Assembly: GCF_014196915.1 (NCBI RefSeq)
Contig: NZ_JACIEP010000014.1
Location: 1 to 64,000 of the forward strand
Direction: 5' to 3'
Length of the DNA stretch: 64,000 nt
Source: Dysgonomonas hofstadii
GTDB taxonomy: Bacteria > Bacteroidota > Bacteroidia > Bacteroidales > Dysgonomonadaceae
The notes below the pieces were generated by a model that did no database searches, had not been told where the DNA came from, and saw only the letters and a list, made by a program, of their open reading frames with translations. Shown in pieces: positions 53,427 to 63,130 of this stretch. Each line of letters opens with the position of its first letter. Positions within the stretch are counted from its first letter, which is position 1. Both the position numbers and the translations under genes were made by a program.

Positions 53427-53434
53427 TATTTTTG
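53427..53434 (+). promoter_or_regulatory. -7 promoter element of the symporter gene
   Basis: TATTTTTG lies 29 bp before the start at 53463; no clear -33 element is seen. Confidence 0.45.
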
Positions 53435-53462
53435 CTACTCTAATACAATCTGAACTGCGAAT

Positions 53463-54698
53463 ATGAATGTTCTAAAAAATTATGCGTTTACCTTACTTTT
53501 GCTTTTGGGTATACTGACAGGAGGAGTCTGTGGTATTATATTCGGTGAAGATGCGTCAATTGTAAAGCCTGTGGGCGATGTATTTCTCAACATGATGTTT
53601 GTGCTCATCGTACCGTTGGTGTTTTTCAGTGTATCGTCTTCCATCTGCAACATGAAGCAGTCGGGCATGGTCGGACGTGTGATAGGCAGCATTCTGTTTG
53701 TATTCCTGCTTATGGCTGTTGTGGCTGCTGTTGTCGCTTATATATTTACCTTATTGTATAACCCGCTGGGTGGTATCGATCAGGCGGAAGTGTTGAAAGA
53801 CCTGCCTGCGCAACAAGTTAAAGGCTTATCTACAGGTGAAATCTTTGTCAATACTTTTACTGTATCCGATTTTCAATTACTGTTTACTAAATCGAATTTG
53901 TTACCCCTTATCATATTCTCTATTTTTCTGGGGCTGGCCACTTCCCTTATCGGAGAAAAGGGTAAACCTGTGTCAGACCTGCTGAATGCTGCGACCAATG
54001 TGATTCTGAAGATGATGAACATCATTATGCTGGCTGCCCCAATAGGTCTGGGTTGTTACTTTGCCGATACGGTGGGCAAGCTTGGGGGACAGATACTCAG
54101 TGGATATATGCATGTGTTTTTGCTTTACCTGATGCTTACGGTTTTTAGCTTTTTTGTGCTGAATTCATTATATGTATTTATTGCAGGCGGTAAGAGTGGT
54201 TTTGTTATTTTTTGGAAAAATATAATAACACCTTCACTGATGGCAATAGCCACGTCGTCGAGTGCAGCCTGCATTCCTGTGAATATCGAAGCTTCGAAAC
54301 GAATGGGGGTTTCGTCCGGTATTGCTGAGACGGTTATCCCTTTGGGGACGAATATCCATAAAGACGGTTCTGTAATGGCCGGAGTACTGAAAGTCGTTTT
54401 CCTGTTCACTATATTCGGGCACGAACTGACCGATTCGTCCAATATGTTTGCTATTATAGGTATGGCTTTGCTTGTAGGGGCTGTGATGGGCGCAGTGCCA
54501 AGCGGAGGGATGACAGGCGAACTGCTTATTTGTTCGGTCTTTGGCTTTTCGCCTCAACTGGCAGGAACATTGCTTATTATCAGTGCTATTGTGGATATTC
54601 CCGCTACATTACTCAATTCTACAGGCAATGTGGTGGGAGCTGTGTTAGTAGCACGACTGACAGAAGGAAAAGAATGGGTGAAAAAGAAGTTACCGTAA
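53463..54698 (+). CDS. Dicarboxylate/amino acid:cation symporter (DAACS family)
   Basis: The 411-aa transporter has eight predicted helices and two re-entrant loops. [12 protein letters not shown] is the serine-rich motif of hairpin 1 and [12 protein letters not shown] corresponds to the conserved substrate- and Na-binding NMDGT-type segment of helix 7, here as [17 protein letters not shown] and [13 protein letters not shown] form hairpin 2 and helix 8. The changed helix 7 motif is closer to Ser/Thr-type (SstT) than to glutamate carriers, but the substrate stays open. Confidence 0.88.
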   Translation: MNVLKNYAFTLLLLLGILTGGVCGIIFGEDASIVKPVGDVFLNMMFVLIVPLVFFSVSSSICNMKQSGMVGRVIGSILFVFLLMAVVAAVVAYIFTLLYNPLGGIDQAEVLKDLPAQQVKGLSTGEIFVNTFTVSDFQLLFTKSNLLPLIIFSIFLGLATSLIGEKGKPVSDLLNAATNVILKMMNIIMLAAPIGLGCYFADTVGKLGGQILSGYMHVFLLYLMLTVFSFFVLNSLYVFIAGGKSGFVIFWKNIITPSLMAIATSSSAACIPVNIEASKRMGVSSGIAETVIPLGTNIHKDGSVMAGVLKVVFLFTIFGHELTDSSNMFAIIGMALLVGAVMGAVPSGGMTGELLICSVFGFSPQLAGTLLIISAIVDIPATLLNSTGNVVGAVLVARLTEGKEWVKKKLP

Positions 54699-54717
54699 AT
54701 ATCATGGAGTTTTTGAT

Positions 54718-54725
54718 TATCTTTG
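54718..54725 (+). promoter_or_regulatory. -7 promoter element of rluF
   Basis: TATCTTTG ends 1 bp before an in-frame ATG at 54727. Transcription would start a few bases later, past that ATG, so ATG 54760 is preferred as the start of rluF. Confidence 0.5.
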
Positions 54726-54759
54726 CATGAAATTATTTCCTGGTATCACTCATATTAGA

Positions 54760-55791
54760 ATGGAATACAGATTAAACAAATATATCAGCAGCTCCGGATT
54801 TTGTTCCCGGCGCGAAGCCGACCGCTTTATCGAAGAGGGACGTGTAACTATCAATGGCAAACGTGCACAGGTGGGGATGCGGGTTTTGCCCGGACAAAAG
54901 GTGAGAGTAAACGGCGAACTTATCATAAACAAAATAGAACCGGTATACATCGCTTTTAACAAGCCTGTGGGGGTTGTGAGCACTACCGACCCGCAGGAAA
55001 AAGATAACATCGTCAATTTTATACGGCACGAACAACGGATATTTCCCATCGGACGATTAGATAAGGATTCTCAGGGCCTGATCCTTTTGACCAACGACGG
55101 AGATATTGTAAATAAGATACTACGTGCCGGAAACAATCATAAAAAAGATTACCTGGTAAAGGTAGATCGTCCTATCACAAGCGATTTCCTTACACGGATG
55201 GCGCAAGGGGTTCCCATATTGGACAGGGTAACCCGCCGGTGCGAGATAGTGGAAATAAATCCGTACATGTTCCGTATATCACTCATACAGGGGCTCAACA
55301 GGCAGATCAGGCGCATGTGTGAGTATTTTGGATATGAAGTGGTCAAACTGGAACGTATTCAGATAATGAATATCAAGCTTGGTGACCTGGGGCAGGGTAA
55401 CTGGCGCGACCTGACACATGCCGAACTGGAAGGTCTGTTCGATATGCTGGAAAACTCAGAAAAAACGGAAATCAAAAAAGCTCCGAGCAACAAGGCTTTT
55501 AATAAAGCACTTGAAGAATATGATATAAAAACGAATTACAGAAAAGCCGGTATCGCTGCCAAATACGGAAAGACAGAGAAAACTGAAAAATCAGATAATC
55601 CGAAGAAGACATCAAATGCTTCTGTTGATTACACCGATGAAGGAGAAAAGAAAGCAAAGCCTAAAAGAAAAGGTAAACAAGCTACCGGATTGCGTGTGGG
55701 TAAACAGAAAGTAGCTGCGAACAAGCCAAAAGCCAGTTCAAAACCGAGACCAAAGGCTAAAAGCCAATCGAAAAAGAAACCTCTGAACTAG
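54760..55791 (+). CDS. rluF: 23S rRNA pseudouridine synthase RluF-type
   Basis: The 343-aa product from ATG 54760 ([13 protein letters not shown]) has an S4 RNA-binding domain (about 1-60), the catalytic [15 protein letters not shown] with the nucleophilic Asp, and [22 protein letters not shown], which fits the RluF group (U2604 in E. coli numbering). The last 110 residues are a Lys/Ala/Ser-rich basic tail that is not part of the fold and probably adds rRNA affinity. The tail has the low-complexity look of Bacteroidota extensions. The gene converges with phoR. Confidence 0.9.
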   Translation: MEYRLNKYISSSGFCSRREADRFIEEGRVTINGKRAQVGMRVLPGQKVRVNGELIINKIEPVYIAFNKPVGVVSTTDPQEKDNIVNFIRHEQRIFPIGRLDKDSQGLILLTNDGDIVNKILRAGNNHKKDYLVKVDRPITSDFLTRMAQGVPILDRVTRRCEIVEINPYMFRISLIQGLNRQIRRMCEYFGYEVVKLERIQIMNIKLGDLGQGNWRDLTHAELEGLFDMLENSEKTEIKKAPSNKAFNKALEEYDIKTNYRKAGIAAKYGKTEKTEKSDNPKKTSNASVDYTDEGEKKAKPKRKGKQATGLRVGKQKVAANKPKASSKPRPKAKSQSKKKPLN

Positions 55792-55801
55792 GAACGAAAA
55801 G

Positions 55802-57529
55802 TCATTTCCTCAGTGTAAACCAGAATTCCAATCCGCCTCCTGCATGATTTTTCACTTGCACTTCGCCTTTGTGGAACAAAATGGCGTTTTTCACTATGGA
55901 TAACCCCAGTCCCGAACCTCCCGTATCACGGGTGCGTCCTTCATTTACTCGATAGAAACGTTCGAACAAGCGTGGCAGGAATTGTTCTTCTACGCCAATT
56001 CCTGTGTCATAATAAGAGAAATAAATGAACTCAGCATCTTCCAGATAATTGTTGATATGTATCTCTATGTGATTCCCGGCATAGCTGATCGTATTATCCA
56101 CCAGATTGCGGAAAACAGAATAGAGTAGGGTATAATTCCCGTTTATTATCAGATTATTTTTTATCTGGGTATGAAACTTAATGTCGTTTTCTTCCAGTTT
56201 TTCGGTCAGGTCTATTCTTACATCCTCCACCAGTTGCGACAGGTTCACTTTTTCCATCTTAAATTTCGATGGCGCTTCCTCTATTTTGCTTATCAGGCTA
56301 ACGTCGTCTATCAGCATCGACAATCTTACTGACTGTTGATACGCGCGGTCGATGAACTGTGCTTGTTTACTGGCAGGTAGAGTTTGCTCGTTGAGTGTTT
56401 CCAAATAACCTCTCAGACTGGTAACCGGTGTGCGTAGCTCGTGGGCTATATTGTTGGTCATCTCTTGTTTCAGCAGACGGGTTTTTTCCAGTTTGGTTAT
56501 GTCTTTTATTGTGATTTCGAAACTTTCGTCCTCAAAGACAATTGTTTGGATAGAGAAAGTCTTACCGTTTTTATTCAGTTGGTAAGTATGATGATTTTCA
56601 TCTTTCTTACGGTTGTTTATAAATTCGATAGCCGGATCGAATATAGCTTCCTTTATAATGGCTTCGAGATTGAAAACCGGCTGATCGGCAATGAAATTGA
56701 AATACTGGAAAAAGTTGGTATTGGCATAAATTTTCTTTATGTCTTTGTCGAATATGCAAATACCTTCCTGTGAATAATGGAAATGCTGGATCAGTTTCTC
56801 ACGTTCAGCCTCTAATTCTCTTTTTCCATGCTCTCTTTGTTTTAGCATGGTAACCAACTGATTACCTATCTCTCCAAGTTCGTCGTCGGGGAAAGTTATT
56901 TTTTCGGACAAGGGCTTGTTATCTTTTATCTTCACAGCCAGATTCTGCAATTGGGATATGGACTCGCCGAATCTTCCGGCTACGTAGTTGAGCAGGAGTA
57001 ATACAAGGATAAACATGCCGATGACAATGTATATAAACATATTGTCAGCCTTTAGCATGCCTTTCGTTTGTATATTGTATGGCAAGGCCACACGTACATA
57101 ATAATCTTTGTAGTGCTTAGCATAATAAAGATATTCGTGTTGTGTAGAGGCGGACATACGTATATTCGAACCTGTTCCCTGATACGAAGCATTGCGTATC
57201 TCGGGACGGTCGAGGTGGTTTTCCAGTTTGCTCAGGTTCTCCACATCCTTGTCGAAAGAAACGTTCCCGTCGTTATCTATTATTGTAATCCGGATGTCCA
57301 TCGGCATAGCCATAGCCAGTGTATGTATCTGACTCATATTGCTGTCCGATAAGTGATTGAGGTTCATGTAGGTATGGATCATTTCTGCATAGCTGTCGAG
57401 ACGGTCTTGCAGATTTTCGGTACGCTGGGCTTTTTCTTCTCTTTGCTCTACCAATACTATCAGGACAGTAAACAAGGCAAAGATAATGAGGAAATAAGTG
57501 AATATCCGTTGTTTGTAGGTTAGTTTCAT
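55802..57529 (-). CDS. phoR: Phosphate-regulon sensor kinase PhoR
   Basis: The 575-aa kinase has two membrane helices (about 9-28 and 165-184) around a periplasmic domain, then a HAMP-like linker, a PAS domain (about 245-345), the H-box with His363 in NNIAHELRTPVTSLRGYLE, and an ATPase domain ending in GGSGLGLSIVKNA. It is named PhoR because it ends the pst-phoU-phoB operon. Unlike E. coli PhoR it has a large periplasmic domain. A repetitive 82-bp gap (TAGACAGTAGACAGTAG words) separates it from phoB. Confidence 0.9.
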   Translation of the reverse strand: MKLTYKQRIFTYFLIIFALFTVLIVLVEQREEKAQRTENLQDRLDSYAEMIHTYMNLNHLSDSNMSQIHTLAMAMPMDIRITIIDNDGNVSFDKDVENLSKLENHLDRPEIRNASYQGTGSNIRMSASTQHEYLYYAKHYKDYYVRVALPYNIQTKGMLKADNMFIYIVIGMFILVLLLLNYVAGRFGESISQLQNLAVKIKDNKPLSEKITFPDDELGEIGNQLVTMLKQREHGKRELEAEREKLIQHFHYSQEGICIFDKDIKKIYANTNFFQYFNFIADQPVFNLEAIIKEAIFDPAIEFINNRKKDENHHTYQLNKNGKTFSIQTIVFEDESFEITIKDITKLEKTRLLKQEMTNNIAHELRTPVTSLRGYLETLNEQTLPASKQAQFIDRAYQQSVRLSMLIDDVSLISKIEEAPSKFKMEKVNLSQLVEDVRIDLTEKLEENDIKFHTQIKNNLIINGNYTLLYSVFRNLVDNTISYAGNHIEIHINNYLEDAEFIYFSYYDTGIGVEEQFLPRLFERFYRVNEGRTRDTGGSGLGLSIVKNAILFHKGEVQVKNHAGGGLEFWFTLRK

Positions 57530-57611
57530 AATTTTTAAAAGTAGACAGTAGACAGTAGCTAGTAGTAGGTAGGCAGCAGTATTTTTTCTGCAGGCTACCG
57601 ATTACCGGCCA

Positions 57612-58313
57612 CTATCTACTATTATGAGTAAATGTATATCCGTATCCTGTACGATTGATTATAGAGTCACCATAAGTTCCTATCTTTTTCCTTAGCCGGG
57701 CTATATGCACATCTACAGTCCGTTCCAATACTATACCGTCATCTTTCCAGGCTTTGTCGAGAATGTCGGAACGCGAAAATATCTTGCCTGTATTCTGTAC
57801 GAGCAACACCAGAATGTTAAATTCTGTTTTAGTAAGCTCTATTGTTTTATTATCTATAGCAACTGTCTTTGTATCGAAATCGATAACAAGGTCGTTTACT
57901 GTCAGTTTATTCTGCGATTTATTGTCCGGGGTGTTTTCGGATGTGCGTTTCAATACACTACGCACACGGGCAATCACTTCCTTTATCGAAAAAGGCTTCG
58001 ATATATAATCGTCTCCACCTATCGAAAATCCGGTGAGCATATCGTTTTCGGTATCTTTTGCCGTAAGGAAAATAATAGGTGTATTGTTCCCGTTCTTACG
58101 TAACTGGTCGGCGAACTTGAAACCCGAAATGCCGGCCATCATTACATCCAGTAGAATCAACTTATGCTTTGGTTGCAATATCTTTGCCGCTTGTTCCGAC
58201 GATTCGGCCAGATCTATATCATAACCTTCGTTTTGCAGATTGAATTGCAGTATTTCCCTGATATCGGGTTCATCGTCTACTATCAGGATCGATACGTTAT
58301 TTTTTGTTTCCAT
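57612..58313 (-). CDS. phoB: Phosphate-regulon response regulator PhoB
   Basis: The 233-aa protein has a receiver domain with the acidic pocket VDDEPD, phospho-acceptor Asp56 in LILLDVMMAG and Lys in LTAKDTEND. An OmpR/PhoB-type winged helix follows (about 135-230), with ELTKTEFNILVLLVQN and VDVHIARLRKKIG. Its start overlaps the phoU stop by 17 nt. It should bind Pho boxes such as the candidate upstream of pstS at 62914-62935. Confidence 0.93.
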   Translation of the reverse strand: METKNNVSILIVDDEPDIREILQFNLQNEGYDIDLAESSEQAAKILQPKHKLILLDVMMAGISGFKFADQLRKNGNNTPIIFLTAKDTENDMLTGFSIGGDDYISKPFSIKEVIARVRSVLKRTSENTPDNKSQNKLTVNDLVIDFDTKTVAIDNKTIELTKTEFNILVLLVQNTGKIFSRSDILDKAWKDDGIVLERTVDVHIARLRKKIGTYGDSIINRTGYGYTFTHNSR

Positions 58314-58977
58314 GTCTGATATCTTTTCCTTCGGTTAAATAAATGGCGGCTTCGGCAATATTGGTGGCACTGTCGCCTATACGTTCCAGATTATAAGAAA
58401 TAGCATTGGCGTTTATAATGCTTTGCACCTCAGCTTTACTTAGTGGCTTACCTGTGAAAGCGTCCTGTAAAGATAGGGCTATTTCGTGAAATAAACGGTC
58501 TACTTTGTCATCGTCTTCAATTACCTGGTATGCAGTGTGGCTGTCTTCATTCGAAAAAGAAAAAATGGCATTGCGGAGCATTTCCCCGGCATATTGCATC
58601 ATTTTGTCTATCTTTTTACAAATGTTTTCAAATTCAGGGGCAGCAAGATTTGTTTCTCTCAGAAAGTGGATGATATTGAGTAGCATATCTCCCACACGTT
58701 CCAGATTGGTCGTCACATCCTGATAGGTAATGATCTTGCGCAGATCGGCAGCTATCGGGTTGAACTGGAAAATGGTGAATACCACTTCTTCACGTACTTT
58801 TATCTCCAGTCTGTCCATGATGATCTCGTTCGATTCGGCTTCTTCATAAAGCGATACTATCTTGTTGTCGTGTAACAGCTTATGTGCTATCTGCATTTGT
58901 ATCATAGCTGTTTTCGACAGTAGTTCGAAATCATTGAGTAGTAATTCGAGTTGTTTACTTTTTATATTTGAGGTCAT
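58297..58977 (-). CDS. phoU: Phosphate signalling protein PhoU
   Basis: The 226-aa protein has the two symmetric three-helix bundles of PhoU. Each has the metal-binding E/DxxxD pattern: ITYQDVTTNLERVGDMLLNI in the first half and NAISYNLERIGDSATNIAEA in the second. PhoU links the phosphate transporter to PhoR and turns the regulon off when phosphate is sufficient. It lies between pstB and phoB and overlaps phoB by 17 nt. Confidence 0.94.
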   Translation of the reverse strand: MTSNIKSKQLELLLNDFELLSKTAMIQMQIAHKLLHDNKIVSLYEEAESNEIIMDRLEIKVREEVVFTIFQFNPIAADLRKIITYQDVTTNLERVGDMLLNIIHFLRETNLAAPEFENICKKIDKMMQYAGEMLRNAIFSFSNEDSHTAYQVIEDDDKVDRLFHEIALSLQDAFTGKPLSKAEVQSIINANAISYNLERIGDSATNIAEAAIYLTEGKDIRHGNKK

Positions 58978-59065
58978 AACTTTTTAATTTGATAATTAGT
59001 AAATTAGCATATTAGCAAATATTATTTCATTTTCGAATTTGCTCATTGGCATATTTGCTCATTGA

Positions 59066-59830
59066 TTAACTGAACACCCCTGTCAGATAATCCTCTGTCC
59101 GTTTATCTTTCGGTTTAGTGAACATCTGTTTTGTTGTACCATATTCCACCAGTTCGCCTAGATACATAAACATCGAATTGTCGGACAAGCGCGCTGCCTG
59201 TGACATATTGTGCGTAACGATCACTATCGTATAATCCTTTTTCAGTTCGAATATCAGTTCTTCTACTTTGCCTGTCGATATCGGGTCGAGGGCAGAGGTC
59301 GGTTCATCCATCAGCAAAAGTTCGGGTTTCAGCGCAAGGGCACGGGCTATGCACAGGCGTTGTTGCTGTCCTCCCGATAAGAATGTCCCTTTCTTGGTCA
59401 TCGAATCTTTCACCTCGTCCCATAATGCAACGTTGCGCAGGCTATTTTCCACTATCTCGTCTTTTTCTGTTTTGCTCAACCCTATATTGTTGAGCTTATA
59501 TCCTGCGATTACATTATCGTAAATACTCATCGTCGGAAACGGATTTGGCCGCTGAAATACCATCCCTGCCAGCCGGCGGACTTTCATAGGGTTCATATCG
59601 AATATGTTCTTCCCTTTCAGCAATATTTCACCGGTAGTGACAATATTGGGATAAAGCTCATGCAGACGGTTAATGGCCCGCAACAAGGTGCTTTTTCCAC
59701 AACCCGAAGGACCCATCATCGCCGTTACTGTATTCGGACTGATAATGGCGCTGACATTATTCACCGCATTTTTGCCCGGCGTGTACGAGACCGAAACGTT
59801 TTTTAGTTCTAAGATATGTTGTTCATTCAT
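59066..59830 (-). CDS. pstB: Phosphate ABC transporter ATPase PstB
   Basis: The 254-aa ATPase from ATG 59830 has Walker [10 protein letters not shown], the ABC signature [16 protein letters not shown], Walker [14 protein letters not shown] and the switch His in [47 protein letters not shown]-like spacing is typical for PstB. The open frame goes on to 59866, but those codons run into the inverted repeat that fills the gap to pstA, so [10 protein letters not shown] is the likelier start. It energises phosphate uptake through PstC and PstA. Confidence 0.94.
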   Translation of the reverse strand: MNEQHILELKNVSVSYTPGKNAVNNVSAIISPNTVTAMMGPSGCGKSTLLRAINRLHELYPNIVTTGEILLKGKNIFDMNPMKVRRLAGMVFQRPNPFPTMSIYDNVIAGYKLNNIGLSKTEKDEIVENSLRNVALWDEVKDSMTKKGTFLSGGQQQRLCIARALALKPELLLMDEPTSALDPISTGKVEELIFELKKDYTIVIVTHNMSQAARLSDNSMFMYLGELVEYGTTKQMFTKPKDKRTEDYLTGVFS

Positions 59831-59843
59831 AAGTTTAATTATA

Positions 59844-59934
59844 AGATACAGGTAAACGAGATACAAGATACGAGTTTTGAGACAAAATGTTTTAATAAAA
59901 AACCTGTTTACTTGTATCTCGTTTACCTGTATCT
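59844..59934. repeat. 24-bp perfect inverted repeat between pstA and pstB
   Basis: The arm at 59844-59867, containing GATACAGGTAAACGAG, is exactly complementary to 59911-59934 across a 43-nt loop. The arms consist of repeated words (AGATACA, GAGATACAAG). On the mRNA this makes a long hairpin between the two cistrons. Confidence 0.85.
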
Positions 59935-59938
59935 ATAT

Positions 59939-60817
59939 TTACTGTATTTTCCATCTTTTTGCTATACTTTTTGCTATAAGATTTATACCCAGCACAAATA
60001 GCAGGAGCAGGAGTGATGATGACCACACCAGATCTGCCAGATTAGGGTCGTTATAGAATTCCCATATCAACAGTGATATGGCACTTGTAGGATTCGTTAC
60101 ATCCCAGTTGACCGCGGCTGCGCCTAAAGCCGTTACCAGTAAAGGCGCTGTTTCGCCCATTACACGCGATATGGCAAGTAAAGAACCTGTAAACAGTCCG
60201 CTGAATGCCGAAGGGATTAATATTCTCATTACTACCGATGTATATGAGCCGCCTAATGCCAGTCCGGCTTCCTTGAGCGAAACAGGCAGCATTTTCAGGC
60301 TTTCTTCGGTAGAGCGGATAATCATAGGTAGCATCATTACAGACAATGCTATACTGCCTGCCAGTGCCGAATAGCCCGACATGGGTATCACTATCCAGAT
60401 ATATACTACTACCCCGATCACGATAGAAGGAATTCCTTGCAGCAGGTCACTGAGATTGCGTACAAGATTGGCTAGTTTCTTATCCTGATTTTCTGCCAGA
60501 TAAACTCCCGCCATTATTCCTATAGGAATGGCTATGACTATGGCTACAGCAAGAATCAGCAATGTACCTGTGATACCATTCAGTATTCCGCCCGGAATGG
60601 GACTGTCGCTGATGCGGGCAAGCATGGCCTCCATCGAGGTGGGTGCCACTTCGGTGAACAGGCTCAGGTTAAATTGTTTATAACCTTTTTTTATAAGTTC
60701 CCACAGGATGAGGAACAAAGGTATCATAGTCAGAGACGACAAGGCACAAACCCCGAAGAAGAATATCCTGCTCTTCATCAGCCTGTATTTCGATGTTGCT
60801 CTTATTCCTTTTCTCAT
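59939..60817 (-). CDS. pstA: Phosphate ABC transporter permease PstA
   Basis: The 292-aa protein has six predicted helices and the binding-protein-dependent permease signature around EEALKMLPVSLKEAGLALGG and SAFSGLFTGSLLAISRVMGETAPLL. GGILNGITGTLLI and GIPSIVIGVVVY are PstA-like. It forms the channel with PstC. The order pstS-pstC-pstA-pstB on the minus strand matches the E. coli operon. Confidence 0.93.
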   Translation of the reverse strand: MRKGIRATSKYRLMKSRIFFFGVCALSSLTMIPLFLILWELIKKGYKQFNLSLFTEVAPTSMEAMLARISDSPIPGGILNGITGTLLILAVAIVIAIPIGIMAGVYLAENQDKKLANLVRNLSDLLQGIPSIVIGVVVYIWIVIPMSGYSALAGSIALSVMMLPMIIRSTEESLKMLPVSLKEAGLALGGSYTSVVMRILIPSAFSGLFTGSLLAISRVMGETAPLLVTALGAAAVNWDVTNPTSAISLLIWEFYNDPNLADLVWSSSLLLLLFVLGINLIAKSIAKRWKIQ

Positions 60818-60909
60818 ATTTATTTAGTTACAAGATACTTCGCCCTGTGGGCAGTTACAAGTTACGAGTTTGCCGCTTTGCGTCATTGGCACATTTTCAA
60901 ATTGGCACA

Positions 60910-61758
60910 TTATTTATTTACCATTTTCATTATATACTTAGCCACAAAATTGATACAAGCCGTAATAAGGAACAACAACAATCCGATAGCCATCAACGAA
61001 CTAAGTTTCAGTCCACTGGCTTCACCAAACTGGTTGGCTATGATACTGGCCATTGAATTTCCGGTGTCCGACAATCCCGAAGGTATGTTTATCGTATTTC
61101 CTATCAGCATGGTTACTGCCATTGTTTCGCCTAATGCCCGTCCAAATGCAAGTACGTAAGCTGCAAATATTCCCGATCCCGCAACAGGCAGGTTGACCGA
61201 ACTGATTACTTCGAGATGTGTAGCTCCGAGGCTGTAGGCTCCTTCTTTCAGTTCATTGGGAACCATAGCTATAAATTCCGTACTAAGCGATGATGCGTAA
61301 GGAATGATCATTATAGCCAGAACGATAGACGATAACAATACGCCGAATCCCTGATCATTAACGCCCATATCGATAAGAATCGGGCGCAGGGTATAAAATC
61401 CCCACAGCCCGTATACTATAGATGGTATGCCTGCCAAAAGGTCGACCACTGAACTGACTATTGTCGATACTTTTTTATTACGAAAATATTCACCGTTGAA
61501 AAGCGCTACCGATAGTGAAAACGGAATACAAAACAGCAAGGCGAGTATAGATGTCAGCATCGTTCCTGCAATAAAGGGAAGCGCCCCGTATTCATCTTTC
61601 AGTGAATCCCATTCGGTAGAAGTGATGAAATTGAATATTCCAAATTCCGAGAATGCTCCTATACTCTGGCTTACCAATCCGTATATAATGCCTGCTGTGA
61701 GCAGTATGATCAGACAGGAGGCGATCAGGAGTATAGCTTTGAATATTTTATCTTTCAT
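60910..61758 (-). CDS. pstC: Phosphate ABC transporter permease PstC
   Basis: The 282-aa protein has six helices, GIPSIVYGLWGFY, and the cytoplasmic coupling loop with VPNELKEGAYSLGATHLEVI, followed by AYVLAFGRALGETMAVTMLIG. These are typical for PstC, although it lacks the long N-terminal extension of some relatives. The gaps before and after it contain TTGGCACATT and AGCTATTAGC word repeats. Confidence 0.93.
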   Translation of the reverse strand: MKDKIFKAILLIASCLIILLTAGIIYGLVSQSIGAFSEFGIFNFITSTEWDSLKDEYGALPFIAGTMLTSILALLFCIPFSLSVALFNGEYFRNKKVSTIVSSVVDLLAGIPSIVYGLWGFYTLRPILIDMGVNDQGFGVLLSSIVLAIMIIPYASSLSTEFIAMVPNELKEGAYSLGATHLEVISSVNLPVAGSGIFAAYVLAFGRALGETMAVTMLIGNTINIPSGLSDTGNSMASIIANQFGEASGLKLSSLMAIGLLLFLITACINFVAKYIMKMVNK

Positions 61759-61799
61759 GTTTAAAAGCTGTTAGCCGTTAGCTATTAGCTGATAGTTTT

Positions 61800-62849
61800 T
61801 TATTGTTGACTGTTGACTGATACCTGTTGACCGTTATATGTCATCGACTCTATCAATGCTTTTGTTTTTTCAACAGCAACAGCAGGAAGTGGCGCATAAT
61901 GTGTTTTTGTAGCTATTTCCTGCCCTTCCGGGCTGATTATATAGCTAAGCAAACTTTTCAATGCTTGTGCCTGTTCTTCGGCTCTGTTGTTGTAGGCTTG
62001 TTCCTTGTAGGCGATAATCCAGGTAAATGTACTGATCGGATAAGCTTCGGGGTTCGGCGAATTAGTGATTACCACACGTGTATCGGCTGGTATATCTACG
62101 TTTGCCGATGCTGAAATACTTTTGCTGTCGGCAGCCACAAAGTTACCCGCGCTGTTTTGTAACAATGCAGTTGACATATTTAGTGCCAGTGCGTATTCCG
62201 AACCAATATAACCTATCGAACCTTCTGTTTCCACTACGATGCCTGCCACACCCGGATTTCCTTTGGCTGCGATGCCTGCAGGAAATTTAAGTGATTTACC
62301 TTCGCCAATTTCGCTTTTCCATGCTTCGTTTACTTTCGTCATATATTCCGAAAATACCGATGTGGTACCGCTACCGTCCGAGCGGTAAACAGGAGTTATT
62401 TTTTTATCCGGGAATGTAATGTCCGGATTCAGTTCTTTGAGCTTAGGATCGTTCCAGTTAGTTATCTTTCCTCTGTAGATGTCCGATATTAATTCAGCTG
62501 TGAGTTTAAGGTTTTTCACATCAGGAAGATTGTATGACAATACCACACCACCTAATGCAGTAGGAATGTGTATGATATCTGCTCCCATTTCCTGTAGTTC
62601 GCTGTCCGACAAGAATACATCTGTTGCCCCGAAGTCCACGGTCTTGTCTTTCAGGCTGCGGATACCGCCACCACTGCCAATGGCGCCGTAAGATACGTTT
62701 GTACCTGTTTTGGCATATTCCTTAAATACGATATTATAGAACGGAGCCGGGAATGTGGCTCCTGCGCCCGATAATGCCGCTTCTTTCTTACCACATGATG
62801 TTAGTGCAACTATTAGTGCAACTGCTGTAAAAAATAATGTTTTTTTCAT
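61800..62849 (-). CDS. pstS: Phosphate-binding lipoprotein PstS
   Basis: The 349-aa precursor has a lipoprotein signal (Cys19 in ALTSC). The mature protein has GAGATFPAPFYN, SGGGIRSLKDKTVDFGATD and RSDGSGTTSVFSEYM, the phosphate-coordinating loops of PstS. It captures phosphate in the periplasm and passes it to PstCA. The last 11 residues (NGQQVSVNSQQ) are encoded by a TTGACTGTTGACTG-type repeat that also fills the gap behind it, so the C-terminus may have been extended by repeat invasion. Confidence 0.94.
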   Translation of the reverse strand: MKKTLFFTAVALIVALTSCGKKEAALSGAGATFPAPFYNIVFKEYAKTGTNVSYGAIGSGGGIRSLKDKTVDFGATDVFLSDSELQEMGADIIHIPTALGGVVLSYNLPDVKNLKLTAELISDIYRGKITNWNDPKLKELNPDITFPDKKITPVYRSDGSGTTSVFSEYMTKVNEAWKSEIGEGKSLKFPAGIAAKGNPGVAGIVVETEGSIGYIGSEYALALNMSTALLQNSAGNFVAADSKSISASANVDIPADTRVVITNSPNPEAYPISTFTWIIAYKEQAYNNRAEEQAQALKSLLSYIISPEGQEIATKTHYAPLPAVAVEKTKALIESMTYNGQQVSVNSQQ

Positions 62850-62913
62850 CTTTTCTTTTTTCCTTTTAATTCTGGTACAATATTATTATGTTATTATAAC
62901 AAACAGACTAAGG

Positions 62914-62935
62914 ATATGTTACGATACGGTTAAGA
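62914..62935 (-). promoter_or_regulatory. Candidate Pho box upstream of pstS
   Basis: On the minus strand CTTAACCGTATCGTAACATA has TTAACC and GTAACA 11 bp apart. This is close to the 11-bp direct repeats bound by PhoB/PhoP (TT-A/C/T-ACA with 5-bp spacers). It is about 70 bp before the pstS start. A Bacteroidota consensus is not known to me. Confidence 0.4.
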
Positions 62936-63000
62936 ATTGAGGGAATTTTGTTTTCTTTGTAATGAAATATAAATCCCAAATAGAAAATGGGTATTTTAGC

Positions 63001-63116
63001 TGCCTCCACTTTCAAGTGGAGGAATAATAATTAACAAAAAAGACTTTAGTCGAAACTTATTTGGCTCGAGCCTTTTAAAATATATTGAAATATTCCTCCG
63101 GCTAAAGCAGGAGGCA
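63001..63116. repeat. Nested hairpin repeat upstream of the C26 gene
   Basis: Two hairpins, CCTCCACTT-TC-AAGTGGAGG (63003-63022) and CCTCC...GGAGG (63095-63114), are joined by longer pairings: TGCCTCC (63001) with GGAGGCA (63110), and GGAGGAATA (63018) with TATTCCTCC (63091). The palindrome GGCTCGAGCC lies between them at 63063. The unit ends 14 bp before the C26 start and may be part of its leader. Confidence 0.55.
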
Positions 63117-63130
63117 ATTAATAAAAAATA

